64,000 nucleotides of DNA from Celeribacter marinus. Lineage in GTDB: Bacteria > Pseudomonadota > Alphaproteobacteria > Rhodobacterales > Rhodobacteraceae. The notes beneath the pieces were generated by a model. The model was given only the letters and a program-made list of their open reading frames with translations. It ran no database searches and was not told the DNA's origin. The stretch spans positions 1,750,932-1,814,931 of the forward strand of contig NZ_CP012023.1 of assembly GCF_001308265.1 (NCBI RefSeq), read 5' to 3'. This document shows, piece after piece, positions 54,025-62,700 of this stretch (position 1 is the first letter of the stretch; each line of letters begins with the position of its first letter). The position numbers and the translations under genes were made by a program.

Positions 54025-54987
54025 CTACACAACGCCAGCCCGAAGACAGTCTTGGATCTTCAGTATTCCGCATGGGGGGGCGTTTTCCGCTTCGCTGCGT
54101 ACAAACAAGCATGTAATTGCCCGCTCGTCCATGCGCGCAACGGCTTTTTCGGCCAGCGCGTCTTGGCAAATCGTGAGCGGCCCCGCTGTCATAATGTCGC
54201 CTGCACGTTGGCCTAGCACTGTGGATATGTTGCGGCGTAAATCTCCGTCGGTAATAATCCCGATGAGCGCCCCTGTTTCGTCCGTAACGCCAGCAACCCC
54301 GAATCCTTTGGCTGAAATGACCGCGATCACATCCGTCATTGGCGTGTCAGAAGATACCAGAGGCATGTCGACATGCATTAAATCGCGCACTTTGGTGAGG
54401 CGCGCGCCAAGCTTACCACCTGGGTGAAAGACGCGAAAATGGTCAGCGGTAAATTTGCGATGATCCATCAGAGCAAGCGCAAGAGCGTCCCCAAGAGCCA
54501 GCGTCATGGTTGTCGAGGTCGTCGGCACAATACCTTTATCACAGGCTTCTTCGGCTTTGGGCAGGGTTAGCGCGACATCGCAGGCACGCATCAATGAACT
54601 GTCCGGATTTGATGCAATGGCGATCATGTTGATCTTGAACCGTCGGGTGAAAGCGATGAGGTCGGCCAATTCCGGCGTTTCGCCCGAGTTCGACAAAACC
54701 AAAACAACGTCATCGCGTCCAATCATGCCCAAATCACCATGACTGGCCTCAGCGGGATGAACGAAATGCGATGGGGTGCCCGTAGAGGCAAATGTGGCCG
54801 CGATTTTCTTGGCGATGTGGCCGGATTTTCCCATACCCGTAACGATTGTGCGCCCCTTGGCGTCCAGAATCATTTGCGCGGCTTGAGTAAAACTATCCCC
54901 AAGAGACGCGGATAAAAGGCGTAGCGCATCGGCTTCTCTGTCGATGACGCGATGGGCGGTTTTTAAAAATTGTTCAGCTTGGGTCAT
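54025..54987 (-). CDS. kdsD: Arabinose-5-phosphate isomerase (KpsF/KdsD)
   Basis: Converts ribulose-5-phosphate to arabinose-5-phosphate, the first step to Kdo. 320 residues: SIS sugar-isomerase domain (about 30-175; TGMGKSGHIAKKIAATFAST, VLSNSGETPEL and TTSTTMTLALGDALA) and two CBS domains (MTDVIAVISAKGFGVAGVTD; ITCLFV near the C-terminus). The order with RNase D upstream (12-base gap) and lptC downstream (9-base gap) shows an operon. kdsB is separate, at 42.6 kb. A kdsC phosphatase gene is not here. Confidence 0.95.
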   Translation of the reverse strand: MTQAEQFLKTAHRVIDREADALRLLSASLGDSFTQAAQMILDAKGRTIVTGMGKSGHIAKKIAATFASTGTPSHFVHPAEASHGDLGMIGRDDVVLVLSNSGETPELADLIAFTRRFKINMIAIASNPDSSLMRACDVALTLPKAEEACDKGIVPTTSTTMTLALGDALALALMDHRKFTADHFRVFHPGGKLGARLTKVRDLMHVDMPLVSSDTPMTDVIAVISAKGFGVAGVTDETGALIGIITDGDLRRNISTVLGQRAGDIMTAGPLTICQDALAEKAVARMDERAITCLFVRSEAENAPPCGILKIQDCLRAGVV

Positions 54988-54999
54988 AAGCCTACCTCG

Positions 55000-55626
55000 C
55001 TATTGGTGCGAAAAAATATCCGTGTCTTGCCATCCGAGAATATCGAGCTTGGCGCGGGTTGGAAGAAAATCGAAACAATTTTGTGCGATTTCGGTCCGCC
55101 CCTCACGGTCTAGCATCGCGTCCAGCTTTTCTTTCAGGCTGTGCAGGTGGAGCACGTCAGAGGCCGCATAGTCGAGTTGCGCGGCCTTTAGGTCTTTTGC
55201 GCCCCAATCGCTCATTTGTTGGTATTTGGAAATATCAACTTTCAAAAGCTGGTCGATCAGGTTTTTTAAGCCGTGGCGGTCGGTGTAAGTCCGGACCAGC
55301 TTTGACGCGATTTTGGTGCAATACACGGGAGCAGCCAACGCGCCAAACGCATGGAACATCGCGGCAATGTCAAAGCGGCCGTAGTGAAAGAGCTTCAAGG
55401 TTTTTGGATCCTCTAGTAGGCGACACAAGTTTGGCGCTTTGGATTGTCCCTTTGCAATCTGAACGAGATGAGCGTTGCCGTTCCCGTCACACAACTGCAC
55501 GAGGCAAAGCCGATCGCGATGAGGGTTGAGTCCCATTGTTTCGCAATCAATTGCTACAACAGACCCAAGGCTGAGGTCATCAGGAAGATCGTTCTTGTAC
55601 AGAAAGTTCGTCACAATCGGCTCCAT
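55000..55626 (-). CDS. rnd: Ribonuclease D-type 3'-5' exonuclease
   Basis: DEDDy exonuclease for tRNA 3' maturation, 208 residues, a single-domain form without the two HRDC domains of E. coli RNase D. Metal-binding acids are Asp and Glu in VAIDCETMGLNP, Asp in HYGRFDIAAMFH, and Tyr and Asp in LDYAASDVLHLHSL. The shortness is normal in alphaproteobacteria. A tRNA-Leu gene lies about 230 bases upstream on the same strand; the 232-base gap between them has no gene. Confidence 0.92.
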   Translation of the reverse strand: MEPIVTNFLYKNDLPDDLSLGSVVAIDCETMGLNPHRDRLCLVQLCDGNGNAHLVQIAKGQSKAPNLCRLLEDPKTLKLFHYGRFDIAAMFHAFGALAAPVYCTKIASKLVRTYTDRHGLKNLIDQLLKVDISKYQQMSDWGAKDLKAAQLDYAASDVLHLHSLKEKLDAMLDREGRTEIAQNCFDFLPTRAKLDILGWQDTDIFSHQ

Positions 55627-55858
55627 GAAAATTTGTATCTCACCGTGACATACGCATTCCGGTCCGACCCGACAAGTTTCATGGGGCTATAGATCCGAGA
55701 AGTGCGGCGTTTCGGCTGTTCACAGAAGTTCGAAATGCTTGGGCGAGTCACGCGTCCACTATACCGCGATGGGGGCGGCGGTGAACGTGGCACGTGTGTC
55801 CCAAGAAGAGCCCAGTCTTCGCGCACCATCAAATATTTCAGAAATACACATCAAAAAT

Positions 55859-55944
55859 TGGTGCCCAGAAGAGGACTCGAACCTCCACGTCCTTGCGGAC
55901 ACTAGCACCTGAAGCTAGCGCGTCTACCATTCCGCCATCTGGGC
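55859..55944 (-). tRNA. tRNA-Leu (anticodon CAG)
   Basis: 86 bases including an encoded CCA. The acceptor stem GCCCAGA/TCTGGGC is perfect, followed by A and CCA. The D-arm is TGGCGGAATGGTAGACGC. Anticodon loop TTCAGGT sits on a CTAGC/GCTAG stem, anticodon CAG. A variable arm of leucine type (TGTCCGCAAGGACGT) and a T-arm GAGGTTCGAGTCCTC follow. The long variable arm and the CAG anticodon fix it as leucine (CUG codons). Confidence 0.98.
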
Positions 55945-56088
55945 ACGATGTCGTGATGGAGCGATGTAAGGGGCGATTGGGTCGGTGTCAACGGCGTTTC
56001 GACGCGTTTGGCAGTGCATCAATAGCGTCTTGTTCATTCGCGCTCGAAAAGCTATTAAAAGTGCGAGATTCAGGCATTGGAGATGCAG

Positions 56089-57078
56089 ATGGCAAAATTG
56101 GTCACCATCTATGGCGGCGCTGGCTTTGTGGGGCGGTATATCGCTCGTCGCATGGCAAAAGAAGGATGGCGCGTTCGTGTTGCTGTTCGTCGGCCAAACG
56201 AGGCGTTACACGTGAAACCCTACGGCGCTGTTGGGCAGGTCGAACCTGTCTTTTGCAATATCCGTGATGATGCGTCTGTGCGTGCCGCGATGCAAGGTGC
56301 AGATGCGGTTATAAACTGTGTAGGTGTTCTGACCGAGAAGGGCAAAAACTCGTTCTCTGCCGTTCAAGCCGAAGGTGCGGGCCGCATCGCAAAAATCGCC
56401 ACCCAGCTTGGCGTTTCCAATCTGGTGCAGCTTTCGGCGATCGGTGCGGATGACGAATCTCAAAGTGAGTATTCACGTTCTAAGGCCGAGGGTGAAACGG
56501 CCGTTCTGGCGGCGTTTCCGGGCGCGGTTATCTTGCGCCCCTCTGTGATTTTCGGGACTGAAGATGCGTTCTTCAACCGGTTCGCGAATATGGCGGCTCA
56601 GCTTCCATTTGTTCTGACGCTCGTGGGCGGCAATACTAAATTTCAACCGGTATACGTTGATGACGTGGCGCGTGCTGCTGTTGCCGGTGCATTGGGCGAG
56701 GCACCTGCGGGTGCATACGAATTGGGTGGTCCTGATGTGGACACGCTCAAAGGTTTGATTGAGAAAATGCTCGTGACCATCCGGCGGCGGCGTCTGGTTT
56801 TGAACTTGCCGTTTTGGGCGGGCCGCGTCATGGCCACAGGATTTTCCGCGATCCAGTTCTTGACTGCGGGGTTGTTCCATAACGGGGTGTTGACCAAGGA
56901 TCAGGTGAAAAACCTAGCCGTGGACAATGTCGTTTCCGCTGACGCAAGGGGCTTTGCTGATCTTGGGATCAAGCCTACGGCGATGCAGGTGATCATGGAC
57001 GACTACTTGTGGGTGTACCGTCCCAATGGTCAATTTGAAGCTCTTCGCGAGAGCGCCAAGGGCTTGCGCGACCTGTGA
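56089..57078 (+). CDS. NDUFA9-like NAD(P)-binding protein, complex I associated
   Basis: Atypical short-chain dehydrogenase of 329 residues. NAD(P)-binding loop IYGGAGFVGRYIARRMA, DAVINCVGVL, then SAIGADDESQSEYSRSKAEG (YxxxK-like) and LRPSVIFG. It resembles the NDUFA9 accessory subunit of mitochondrial complex I, which alphaproteobacteria also carry (family knowledge); catalysis is not expected. The ATG at 56089 has GGAG 6 bases upstream; two earlier in-frame starts (56077, 56083) are less well spaced. A terminator follows it. Confidence 0.88.
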   Translation: MAKLVTIYGGAGFVGRYIARRMAKEGWRVRVAVRRPNEALHVKPYGAVGQVEPVFCNIRDDASVRAAMQGADAVINCVGVLTEKGKNSFSAVQAEGAGRIAKIATQLGVSNLVQLSAIGADDESQSEYSRSKAEGETAVLAAFPGAVILRPSVIFGTEDAFFNRFANMAAQLPFVLTLVGGNTKFQPVYVDDVARAAVAGALGEAPAGAYELGGPDVDTLKGLIEKMLVTIRRRRLVLNLPFWAGRVMATGFSAIQFLTAGLFHNGVLTKDQVKNLAVDNVVSADARGFADLGIKPTAMQVIMDDYLWVYRPNGQFEALRESAKGLRDL

Positions 57079-57097
57079 GGTTGTTAGACTGGTATTG

Positions 57098-57130
57098 AAA
57101 AAGCGCGCTCCAATCGGGGCGCGCTTTTTG
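57098..57130. terminator. Terminator between the NDUFA9-like gene and uppP
   Basis: AAAAAGCGCGC on one side and GCGCGCTTTTT on the other, with inner CC/GG pairs and a 4-nt AATC loop. It works for both convergent genes. Confidence 0.9.
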
Positions 57131-57132
57131 GT

Positions 57133-57936
57133 TCAAGAATAGGCAATGCCCAAAAGAATGATGCCCAAAACGACGCGGTAGTACACGTAGGGCGCAAAGC
57201 TGACAGAGCGCAGTAAACGCATCATCAGCGTGAGCGCAAGTAGGGCGGCGACGAATGCAAACGCTGCCCCGAGCGCGGCATATTTCATCATGTCATAGTT
57301 GGCCTCTCCCGCGACATCGAGGCCAAGCAAAATGCCCGATGCCATGATCGTCGGGATCGACATCAGCATTGAGATTTTAGCGCTGTCTTCGCGCGTGTAG
57401 CCGAGCGCGCGTGCGCCTGTGATCGTGATGCCTGATCGTGATGTGCCCGGAATTATGGCTATGGCTTGCCACAGGCCAAGTGTTATGGCGTCACGCCTAT
57501 TCCAGTCGGAAGCGACTTTGGTGGCGGCGCCCTTTTTGTCAAACCAGTACAGGACGAGACCAAAGATCAGCATGGTCCAGCCAATGACGGTCATTGATCG
57601 CATGGCATCTGACAGGCCAGTGATTTTGACGACGAGGCCAATGATAATGACGGGGATCGTGGCCACAAGAAGTAGAAAGGCAAGTTTTGATCCGTCTGTG
57701 TCGATCCGTCCGGTCAGCATGCGCGGGATGCCTGCGAATCCAGTTTTGACATCTGCCCAGAAAAACAAAATGACCGCTCCGAGGGTGCCCACGTGAACAG
57801 CCACGTCGATGGTTAAGCCTTGGTCCTGCATCCCCGTGAGTTGGGGGAGAAGAATCAGGTGTCCAGACGATGAGACGGGCAAAAATTCGGTGAGACCCTG
57901 AATGAGGGCGACGAGAAGGAGATAAAAGATACTCAT
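57133..57936 (-). CDS. uppP: Undecaprenyl-diphosphatase (UppP/BacA)
   Basis: Membrane phosphatase that recycles undecaprenyl diphosphate to the carrier lipid for peptidoglycan and surface glycans. 267 residues, mostly hydrophobic with about eight helices. Active-site signatures are LIQGLTEFLPVSSSGHLIL near the N-terminus and IIPGTSRSGITITGA in the second half. The ATG at 57936 matches the family start; the longer frame to 58107 is rejected. The 225 bases to gltD hold no gene. It provides carrier lipid for the polysaccharide genes upstream in the window. Confidence 0.94.
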   Translation of the reverse strand: MSIFYLLLVALIQGLTEFLPVSSSGHLILLPQLTGMQDQGLTIDVAVHVGTLGAVILFFWADVKTGFAGIPRMLTGRIDTDGSKLAFLLLVATIPVIIIGLVVKITGLSDAMRSMTVIGWTMLIFGLVLYWFDKKGAATKVASDWNRRDAITLGLWQAIAIIPGTSRSGITITGARALGYTREDSAKISMLMSIPTIMASGILLGLDVAGEANYDMMKYAALGAAFAFVAALLALTLMMRLLRSVSFAPYVYYRVVLGIILLGIAYS

Positions 57937-58161
57937 GGAAAACTCTGCATTGGGTATTTGGCGCACGATAAGCGCTTTGAATCTCAATAAGAAGCGCCAA
58001 TATATGTCAGCATTGCTTACATTAAATTGGAATGGTACGGTTGCGTTCGGCGGTGGATCGGCGAATTGAATCTGTAATACGTCAGTACATATGACTTTTC
58101 TTTTCAAACTGTCTTGTGTAAATAGATCTCAAATCTCGAAAACTCATGGAGATCGCGTGTT

Positions 58162-59595
58162 ATGGCAAAAGAGCCTATGCTAAAATTTGTGTCCGTTGAT
58201 CGGGATATGCCCGAAAAGCGGACGGCGGATGCCCGTAAAGAAGACTTTGGCGAAATATACGCAGAGTTTTCTAAACAAAAAGCTGAAGAGCAGGCCTCGC
58301 GCTGCTCTCAATGTGGTGTGCCGTATTGCCAGACGCATTGTCCGTTGCACAACAACATTCCTGACTGGTTGCGCCTGACCGCATCTGGTCGTCTCAAAGA
58401 GGCATATGAGATGTCTCAGGAGACCAACACGTTTCCGGAGATTTGTGGGCGTATCTGTCCGCAGGACCGTCTTTGCGAAGGCAATTGTGTGATTGAGCAA
58501 TCTGGCCACGGCACGGTCACGATTGGGTCTGTTGAAAAATACATCACCGACACCGCCTTTGACGAGGGGTGGGTTGCGCCCATTGCACCGACACATGAGC
58601 GCGCCGAGAGCGTTGGGATCATCGGCTCCGGTCCCGGTGGCTTGGCCGCTGCTGATCGTCTGCGCCGTCAGGGTATCCAAGTCACGGTCTATGAGCGCTC
58701 CGACCGCGCGGGTGGCTTGATGATGTACGGCATCCCAAGTTTCAAACTGGAAAAAGACATTGTTCTGCGCCGCGTGAAACAGCTCGAAGATGGTGGCGTC
58801 ACAATCGTTCTCAACTGCAATGTTGGTACGGACATTTCGTTCGACGATTTGCGTGCGAAACACGATGCGGTTTTGATCGCAACGGGCGTTTACAAGTCCC
58901 GCGACCTTCAGGGGCCGGGTTCGGGATCAAAAGGGATCGTGCGCGCACTCGATTATCTCACGGCCTCCAACAAGGTCGGATTTGGCGATAAAGTTGCGGA
59001 ATTTGAAAGCGGCGAGTTGAACGCCGAAGGCAAAAAAGTCGTTGTAATCGGTGGCGGTGATACCGCGATGGATTGTGTGCGTACCGCGATCCGTCAGGGC
59101 GCCACATCCGTGAAATGCCTCTATCGTCGTGACCGTGCCAACATGCCGGGATCGCAGCGCGAAACCCAAAACGCCGAAGAGGAAGGCGTTGAATTCGTTT
59201 GGCTCTCCGCCCCCAACGGGTTTGCGGGCGATCCGGTTTCGGGCGTCATGGTCCAAAAAATGCGTCTTGGTGCGCCGGATGCCTCTGGCCGTCAATCCCC
59301 CGAATTGATCGAGGGTGCGGACTATGTTGAGGAGGCCGATCTGGTCGTCAAAGCGCTTGGATTCGAGCCTGAGGAATTGCCCAAACTTTGGGGCACGGAC
59401 GGGTTGGAAGTGACGCGTTGGGGTACGGTTCTGGCCGATTTCAAAACCCACGTTACATCCCTCGCCGGTGTCTATGCGTGTGGCGATATTCAGCGTGGCG
59501 CGTCTTTGGTTGTCTGGGCGATCCGTGATGGTCGTGAGGCCGCAGATGCCATTCTCGATCAGGTCAACGCCGCCGCAGCCGTGGCCGCAGAGTGA
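58162..59595 (+). CDS. gltD: Glutamate synthase (NADPH) small subunit
   Basis: Beta subunit of GOGAT; passes electrons from NADPH through FAD and Fe-S clusters to GltB. 477 residues. The N-terminal cysteine-rich segment CSQCGVPYCQTHCPLHNNIP, with a further CGRICPQDRLCEGNC, binds [4Fe-4S] clusters. FAD loop IGSGPGGLAAADRLR and NADPH loop VVIGGGDTAMDCVRTAI are clear. It ends with the GDIQRGASLVVWAIRDGREA FAD motif. GltD precedes gltB here, as in several alphaproteobacteria, with 163 bases between. Confidence 0.97.
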   Translation: MAKEPMLKFVSVDRDMPEKRTADARKEDFGEIYAEFSKQKAEEQASRCSQCGVPYCQTHCPLHNNIPDWLRLTASGRLKEAYEMSQETNTFPEICGRICPQDRLCEGNCVIEQSGHGTVTIGSVEKYITDTAFDEGWVAPIAPTHERAESVGIIGSGPGGLAAADRLRRQGIQVTVYERSDRAGGLMMYGIPSFKLEKDIVLRRVKQLEDGGVTIVLNCNVGTDISFDDLRAKHDAVLIATGVYKSRDLQGPGSGSKGIVRALDYLTASNKVGFGDKVAEFESGELNAEGKKVVVIGGGDTAMDCVRTAIRQGATSVKCLYRRDRANMPGSQRETQNAEEEGVEFVWLSAPNGFAGDPVSGVMVQKMRLGAPDASGRQSPELIEGADYVEEADLVVKALGFEPEELPKLWGTDGLEVTRWGTVLADFKTHVTSLAGVYACGDIQRGASLVVWAIRDGREAADAILDQVNAAAAVAAE

Positions 59596-59596
59596 A

Positions 59597-59730
59597 AAAA
59601 TAGGACAGGGATTGCGCAGCGAAATCGGGTAAAATTGTCGGTCAGCCACTCGTCGGACTTTCGTCGGACATGTGTCGGACCCACCGAGCGCTGCGCACCC
59701 GATCAGGTTTCAAAATAGGACACTAGTCCT
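59597..59730 (+). promoter_or_regulatory. Repeat-rich gltD-gltB spacer
   Basis: AAAATAGGACA occurs twice (59597-59607 and 59712-59722), framing the spacer. Three 11-base units carrying GTCGGAC lie at 59651-59683. GCGCAGCG (59614-59621) pairs perfectly with CGCTGCGC (59689-59696), and ATCGGGT (59624-59630) with ACCCGAT (59697-59703); the two pairs cross, the order of an H-type pseudoknot. AGGAC-ACTA-GTCCT (59717-59730) is a small hairpin. It may be an operator region or a structured leader of gltB. Repeats and complementarity are seen; function is inference. Confidence 0.5.
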
Positions 59731-59758
59731 GACCCACCAACGAAGGAAGGGTTATACA

Positions 59759-62700
59759 ATGACAGTATACGATGAAAAATGGGCCGCACGCGAAGAAGCA
59801 AAACGTGCCTATATGTCCGAGCACTCTTTGTTCCGCGAAGAGGATGAACACTCCTCTTGTGGCGTGGGTCTTGTTGTTTCTATCGATGGCTCGAAGTCGC
59901 GCAAGGTTGTTGAAAACGGCATCTCCGCGCTCAAGGCGATTTGGCACCGTGGCGCGGTTGACGCCGATGGCATGACGGGCGATGGCGCGGGTATCCACGT
60001 CCAGATCCCTGTTCCGTTCTTTTACGATCAGGTCGAGCGCACGGGCCACACGCCGCGCAAAGGTGAGATGTTGGCCGTTGGCCAAGTGTTCTTGCCGCGC
60101 ACCGATTTTGGCGCACAAGAAACATGCCGCACAATCGTCGAGAGCGAAGTGTTGCGCATGGGCTATTACATCTACGGTTGGCGTCACGTGCCTGTCGCGA
60201 CATCCTGTCTGGGTGACAAAGCCAATGCGACCCGTCCCGAGATTGAACAAATCCTGATTTCGAATTCCAAAGGCGTTGACGAGGAAACATTCGAGCGCGA
60301 GCTGTATGTGATCCGCCGCCGGATTGAAAAAGCTGCCGCTGCCGCCGGTGTTGGTCAGCTCTACATCTGTAGCCTGTCGTGCCGCTCCATTATCTATAAA
60401 GGTATGATGTTGGCCGAGCAGGTCGCCGAGTTCTATCCCGACCTGATGGACGAGCGTTTTGAATCCGCCTTTGCGATTTATCACCAACGCTATTCGACCA
60501 ACACATTCCCACAGTGGTGGTTGGCCCAACCGTTCCGCATGTTGGCGCACAACGGTGAGATCAACACGCTCAAGGGCAACCTGAACTGGATGAAGAGCCA
60601 CGAAATTCGCATGGCGTCATCCACGTTTGGCGAGATGGCCGAGGACATCAAGCCGATCTGCCCACAAGGGTCGTCGGACAGTGCCGCCCTTGACGCCGTG
60701 TTCGAGGTTCTGGTGCGTGCGGGTCGCACCGCGCCAATGGCGAAAACCATGTTGGTGCCTGAGTCGTGGTCCAAGAATGCACAGGAATTGCCGCAGTCGT
60801 GGCGCGATATGTATTCCTATGTGAACTCTGTGATGGAGCCGTGGGACGGTCCCGCCGCCCTTGCCATGACCGATGGTCGTTGGGTCTGTGCGGGTCTGGA
60901 TCGCAACGGTTTGCGTCCGATGCGCTATGTCGTAACGGGTGACGGTTTGGTGATTGCGGGCTCCGAGGTGGGCATGGTGCCGACTGATGAGGCAACTGTG
61001 GTTGAAAAGGGTGCGCTTGGTCCGGGTCAGATGTTGGCCGTGGATATGAAAGCAGGCAAGCTTTACCACGACACCGAGATGAAAGATTGTTTGGCCAATG
61101 CACAGCCGTTTGGCGAGTGGGTCGGCAAGATCAATGACCTTGATGAGGAATTGACAGGTCTCGAAGAAAAGACCCTGTTCTCGGGTGACGAGCTTAAAAA
61201 GCGTCAGATCGCGGCGGGCTATTCGATTGAGGAGCTGGAGCAAATCCTCGCGCCGATGGCCGAGGATGGCAAAGAGACATTGGCCTCTATGGGTGATGAT
61301 ACGCCCTCTGCCGTGTTGTCGGAAAAGTACCGTCCGTTGTCGCATTTCTTCCGTCAGAACTTTAGTCAGGTAACGAACCCGCCGATCGACAGTTTACGCG
61401 AGTTCCGCGTCATGTCGCTCAAAACGCGGTTCGGCAACCTCAAGAACGTGTTGGATGAGGACAGCAGCCAAACCGAGATTTTGGTGTTGGAAAGCCCGTT
61501 TGTCGGGAACGCACAATTTGACGCGCTCAAGACGCATTTCAATGCGCCAATGACGGAAATCGATTGTACCTTTGACGCGGCTGGCGGTCCAACTGCGTTG
61601 CGTGAGGGGCTTGATCGTATCCGGTCCGAAGCCGAGGACGCGGTGCGTTCTGGTGGCGGGCATATCGTTTTGACGGATCACATGCAGAACGCTGATAAAG
61701 TTGCGATGCCGATGATCCTCGCGACCTCTGCGGTGCATTCATGGCTGACGCGCAAGGGGTTGCGGACGTTCTGTTCTCTCGGGGTGCGTTCGGCCGAATG
61801 TATTGATCCGCATTACTTTGCGGTGCTGATTGGCTGTGGTGCGACCATTGTGAACGCCTATCTCGCCGAGGACAGCCTTGCTGACCGGATTGATCGTGGA
61901 CTGTTGGATTGCTCATTGACCGAAGCCGTGTCGCGTTACCGCGCGGCGGTGGATGCGGGACTGTTGAAAATCATGGCAAAGATGGGCATCTCCGTGATCT
62001 CGTCTTACCGTGGTGGTCTGAACTTTGAGGCGGTTGGTCTATCGCGAGCTATGGTTGCCGAATTTTTCCCCGGTATGCATTCGCGCATCTCCGGTATCGG
62101 TGTAAACGGCATTCAGCGCAAAGTTGAAATCGTGCACAAACAGGGCTTTCACGGTGGTAACACCTTGCCCATCGGTGGCTTTTACAAGTCGCGCAAAACG
62201 GGCGAGACGCACGCCTGGGAAGCGCAAGCGATGCACATGTTGCAATCGGCCTGTGATCGCGCGTCCTACGAGATGTGGAAGCAATACAGCGCAAAGATGA
62301 AGGCGAACCCGCCGATCCATTTGCGTGATCTGCTCGACATCAAGGCACTTGGCAAAGCGGTTCCAATTGAGGAAGTGGAATCGATTACGTCGATCCGCAA
62401 ACGCTTTGTCACGCCGGGCATGTCGTTGGGGGCATTGTCGCCCGAGGCACATAAAACGCTCAACGTGGCCATGAACCGTATTGGCGCGAAATCCGATAGC
62501 GGCGAGGGCGGCGAAGATCCCGCGCACTTTGTGCCAGAGGCCAACGGCGACAACCCGTCGGCCAAGATCAAACAGGTGGCATCGGGTCGTTTTGGCGTCA
62601 CGGCCGAATACCTCAACCACTGTGAAGAGCTTGAGATCAAAGTGGCTCAGGGTGCAAAGCCCGGTGAGGGCGGCCAGTTGCCCGGTATGAAGGTCACGGA

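Noticed and set aside
58180..59649. Two minus-strand frames over gltD
   Set aside because: Antisense of gltD, which has clear FAD, NADPH and cluster motifs.
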